Shown: positions 4,450 through 5,436 of the stretch, one piece after another
Layout: each line of letters starts with the position of its first letter
Position numbering within the stretch: position 1 is the stretch's first letter
NCBI GenBank assembly: GCA_028724485.1
Contig: JAQYCY010000100.1
Coordinates: 1 to 5,436 of the forward strand
Source of the DNA: CAG-917 sp028724485
Lineage (GTDB): Bacteria > Bacillota > Clostridia > Christensenellales > CAG-917
Direction of reading: 5' to 3'
DNA length: 5,436 nt
Translations under genes and position numbers: made by a program
Notes under the pieces: model-generated
Told to the model about the DNA's origin: nothing
Database searches by the model: none
The model's input: only the letters and a program-made list of their open reading frames with translations

Positions 4450-4525
4450 TGGTGCGCCGTCAGGGATTCGAACCCGGGACCCACGGATTAAGAGTCAGTT
4501 GCTCTACCAACTGAGCTAACAGCGC
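4450..4525 (-). tRNA. tRNA-Lys (anticodon CTT)
   Basis: A 76-nt cloverleaf with encoded CCA. The acceptor GCGCTGT pairs with ACGGCGC (one U-G); the D arm is GCTC/GAGC; the anticodon loop is CTCTTAA, so the anticodon is CTT (lysine, codon AAG); the T loop is TTCGAAT with discriminator A. Two stem mismatches are visible: U29-C41 in the anticodon stem (ACTGA against TCCGT) and C50-U64 in the T stem (CCGGG against CCCTG). It is the second gene of the operon, 81 nt after tRNA-Gly. Confidence 0.95.
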
Positions 4526-4540
4526 ATATAAAGCAAAAAT

Positions 4541-4579
4541 GCTTGCATTTCGTCCCTCCCAAATGGGGGGACTAGCAAG
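4541..4579 (-). other. Structured spacer between the two tRNAs
   Basis: The spacer contains GTCCCTCC (4552-4559) complementary to GGGGGGAC (4565-4572) apart from one position, enclosed by CTTGC (4542-4546) and GCAAG (4575-4579). The minus-strand RNA would form a two-part stem around a short AUUUG loop. It may be a processing signal separating the two tRNAs; no U tract makes it a terminator. Confidence 0.5.
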
Positions 4580-4606
4580 TCTTTGTGAAAGCTAATGCCA
4601 ACACTT

Positions 4607-4681
4607 TGGAGCGGGAGACGGGATTCGGACCCGCGACTTTCACCTTGGCAAGGTGACACTCTACCACTGAGTCACTCCCGC
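4607..4681 (-). tRNA. tRNA-Gly (anticodon GCC)
   Basis: A 75-nt cloverleaf with encoded CCA: acceptor GCGGGAG/CTCCCGC, D arm ACTC/GAGT, anticodon stem TCACC/GGTGA with loop TTGCCAA (anticodon GCC, glycine), T stem GCGGG/CCCGT (one G-U) and discriminator T. All stems pair. It is the first gene of the operon, about 19 nt after the predicted start. Confidence 0.97.
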
Positions 4682-4706
4682 ATAAGCACTAACTTCAACG
4701 TGATTT

Positions 4707-4735
4707 ATCATATCAAACTTTTAGCGTTTTGGCAA
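4707..4735 (-). promoter_or_regulatory. Promoter of the tRNA-Gly/tRNA-Lys operon
   Basis: On the minus strand: -35 TTGCCA (4730-4735), a 17-bp spacer, and -10 TATGAT (4707-4712). Each box has one mismatch to consensus. The predicted start is near 4700. Confidence 0.8.
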
Positions 4736-4740
4736 CTGTT

Positions 4741-4916
4741 TTTCACATTCTTTTGAATTTTTTTTAATTGAACGGATATTCGCCTTACAAATAGCGTGAT
4801 TTTGCCCCTTAAAAGACAAGCGAATATGATTTGCGACGCTAACGACGATTATGATTTGCCGTGCAAATGATAGTTATATTTGACCTAAGTCAAAGTAATA
4901 TTTGAAACGGCTATAC
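4741..4916. other. Intergenic region with two short palindromes
   Basis: No gene is seen. ATTTGC-CGT-GCAAAT (4854-4868) and TTTGAC-CTAA-GTCAAA (4879-4894) are perfect 6-bp-arm inverted repeats. ATGATTTGC occurs twice (near 4826 and 4851). Both palindromes are more than 110 bp upstream of the tRNA promoter, so a regulatory role is doubtful. Confidence 0.4.
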
Positions 4917-4970
4917 ATATAGTTTCGCCCATTTGCCGCAAGATAAGTTTATCGGAATGCAAAAACCGAT
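4917..4970. repeat. 54-bp direct repeat, copy 1
   Basis: Matches 5034-5087 with one substitution (4921 A versus 5038 G); the period is 117 bp. It contains GATAA-GT-TTATC and ends AAAAACCGAT. The following base makes AAAAACCGATA (4961-4971), which nearly complements TATCGTTTTT (5014-5023), so this copy may form its own terminator-like stem on the minus strand. Confidence 0.9.
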
Positions 4971-5033
4971 ATTTTCGCTTTGCAAAAATGGTATTTGCTT
5001 TTCGTGCAAGTAGTATCGTTTTTGCTAACACAA

Positions 5034-5087
5034 ATATGGTTTCGCCCATTTGCCGCAAGATAAGTTTATCGGAATGCAAAAACCGAT
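5034..5087. repeat. 54-bp direct repeat, copy 2
   Basis: The second copy of 4917-4970. Its 3' end (AAAAACCGAT) forms the U tract and half of one arm of the perfect terminator at 5078-5101. The duplicated block may therefore have been a terminator region. Confidence 0.9.
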
Positions 5088-5101
5088 TGCTATGCAATCG
5101 G
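5078..5101 (-). terminator. Intrinsic terminator downstream of the surface-protein gene
   Basis: On the minus strand CCGATTGC-ATA-GCAATCGG, a perfect 8-bp stem with a 3-nt loop, is followed by TTTTT. It lies about 170 nt beyond the stop codon at 5271, with only the 40-bp repeat array between. Confidence 0.85.
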
Positions 5102-5105
5102 CTTT

Positions 5106-5270
5106 TGCTTTTTCTAACTATTTTTTTTGTTTTTGTCTAAAACTTTTTGCTTTTTTATCAACGTTTTTTGTTTTGCATAAAACATTTTGCTTTTTTATCA
5201 ACGTTTGTTGCTTTTGTCTAAACAATTTGCTTTTTTATCAACGTTTGCTATTTTTCTAAAACACTTTGCT
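5106..5270. repeat. 40-bp tandem repeat in the 3' UTR of the surface-protein gene
   Basis: TGCTTTTTTATCAACG occurs exactly at 5148-5163, 5188-5203 and 5228-5243, with a 40-bp period. The intervening 24 bp share a (T)CTAAAAC-type word. Degenerate units start at 5106 and at 5267, where the last runs into the stop codon. The plus strand is almost all pyrimidine plus A, so the minus-strand RNA is very A-rich. The open plus-strand frame here is a by-product of the repeat. Confidence 0.85.
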
Positions 5271-5436
5271 TTATTTTCTCTTTTTCTTTATGACTATAAC
5301 GACTGCCGCCGTAACTGCTCCTACTGCCGCTAAAACGCCTATCACTATGCCTGCAACCTTGCCGCCGCTTAGCGTGCCGCCTTGTTTGCCGCTGCCAGCC
5401 GTTGCCGCATTGTCGTATACGGCGGTAAGATTAATT
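5271..5436 (-). CDS. C-terminal end of a membrane-anchored surface protein (partial)
   Basis: Only the last 54 residues and the TAA stop are present; the N-terminus lies beyond the right edge. The end reads as a wall/surface-protein anchor: a Gly/Ser/Thr-rich linker (AATAGSGKQGGTLSGGK), one hydrophobic helix of about 22 residues (VAGIVIGVLAAVGAVTAA and onwards), then a basic tail KKKRK. There is no LPXTG, so a sortase is not implied; the orientation would be outside-in with the tail in the cytoplasm. This arrangement is common in extracellular proteins of uncultured Clostridia, but the function of the missing part is unknown. Confidence 0.85.
   Translation of the reverse strand, partial: INLTAVYDNAATAGSGKQGGTLSGGKVAGIVIGVLAAVGAVTAAVVIVIKKKRK

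Noticed and set aside
4885..5097. 70-codon minus-strand open frame with a repeated 17-residue segment
   Set aside because: The protein repeat only reflects the 54-bp DNA duplication. The frame contains the duplicated element and begins inside a terminator, with no ribosome site.
5050..5259. 69-codon Phe/Cys-rich plus-strand open frame
   Set aside because: It is the pyrimidine-rich 40-bp tandem repeat read through; it has no ribosome site and looks like a low-complexity artefact.

Overview
The window looks like a chromosomal stretch of a low-GC, Gram-positive-type bacterium, probably an uncultured Clostridia-like Firmicute. The reasons are a lipobox lipoprotein with a Gly/Ser/Thr linker, near-consensus sigma-70/SigA promoters (TTGACA/TATAAT type), purine-rich Shine-Dalgarno sites, U-tract terminators and a C-terminally membrane-anchored surface protein without an LPXTG motif. 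Placement below class level is not justified from this sequence.

Layout, left to right. Positions 1-16 hold only the first five codons (M-A-E-D-K) of a minus-strand gene, whose strong promoter (68-97) and a perfect palindrome in the leader (29-47) are fully visible. Positions 98-592 are noncoding, with repeats and two hairpin terminators. A minus-strand gene for a 573-residue lipoprotein (593-2314, GTG start) follows, with an internally duplicated ectodomain. It is divergent from a 65-residue XRE/Cro-type repressor gene (2407-2604, plus). The 92-bp space between them carries two overlapping palindromes, one exactly inside the spacer of the lipoprotein promoter, so the pair reads as a small regulator/target unit. 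Positions 2605-3158 are AT-rich, with a second copy of a dispersed terminator-bearing repeat and a 36-bp tandem duplication. A minus-strand glycerophosphodiester phosphodiesterase gene (3159-3965) follows with its own consensus promoter. Positions 4068-4351 are a tandem array of about 65 bp units. A two-gene tRNA operon on the minus strand (tRNA-Gly GCC, then tRNA-Lys CTT) has a complete promoter and terminator. The right end holds a 54-bp duplicated element, a perfect terminator, a 40-bp A/T tandem repeat and the last 54 codons of a surface protein anchored by a C-terminal transmembrane helix.

The genes do not form one pathway. The lipoprotein, the phosphodiesterase (phospholipid head-group catabolism) and the anchored protein are all envelope-related, but each has separate signals. 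The most distinctive property is the noncoding DNA: nearly every intergenic space holds a different repeat family. I see no CRISPR array, insertion sequence, phage or toxin-antitoxin cassette. The best candidate for something new is the XRE/lipoprotein divergon, followed by the 65-bp array and the dispersed terminator repeat.
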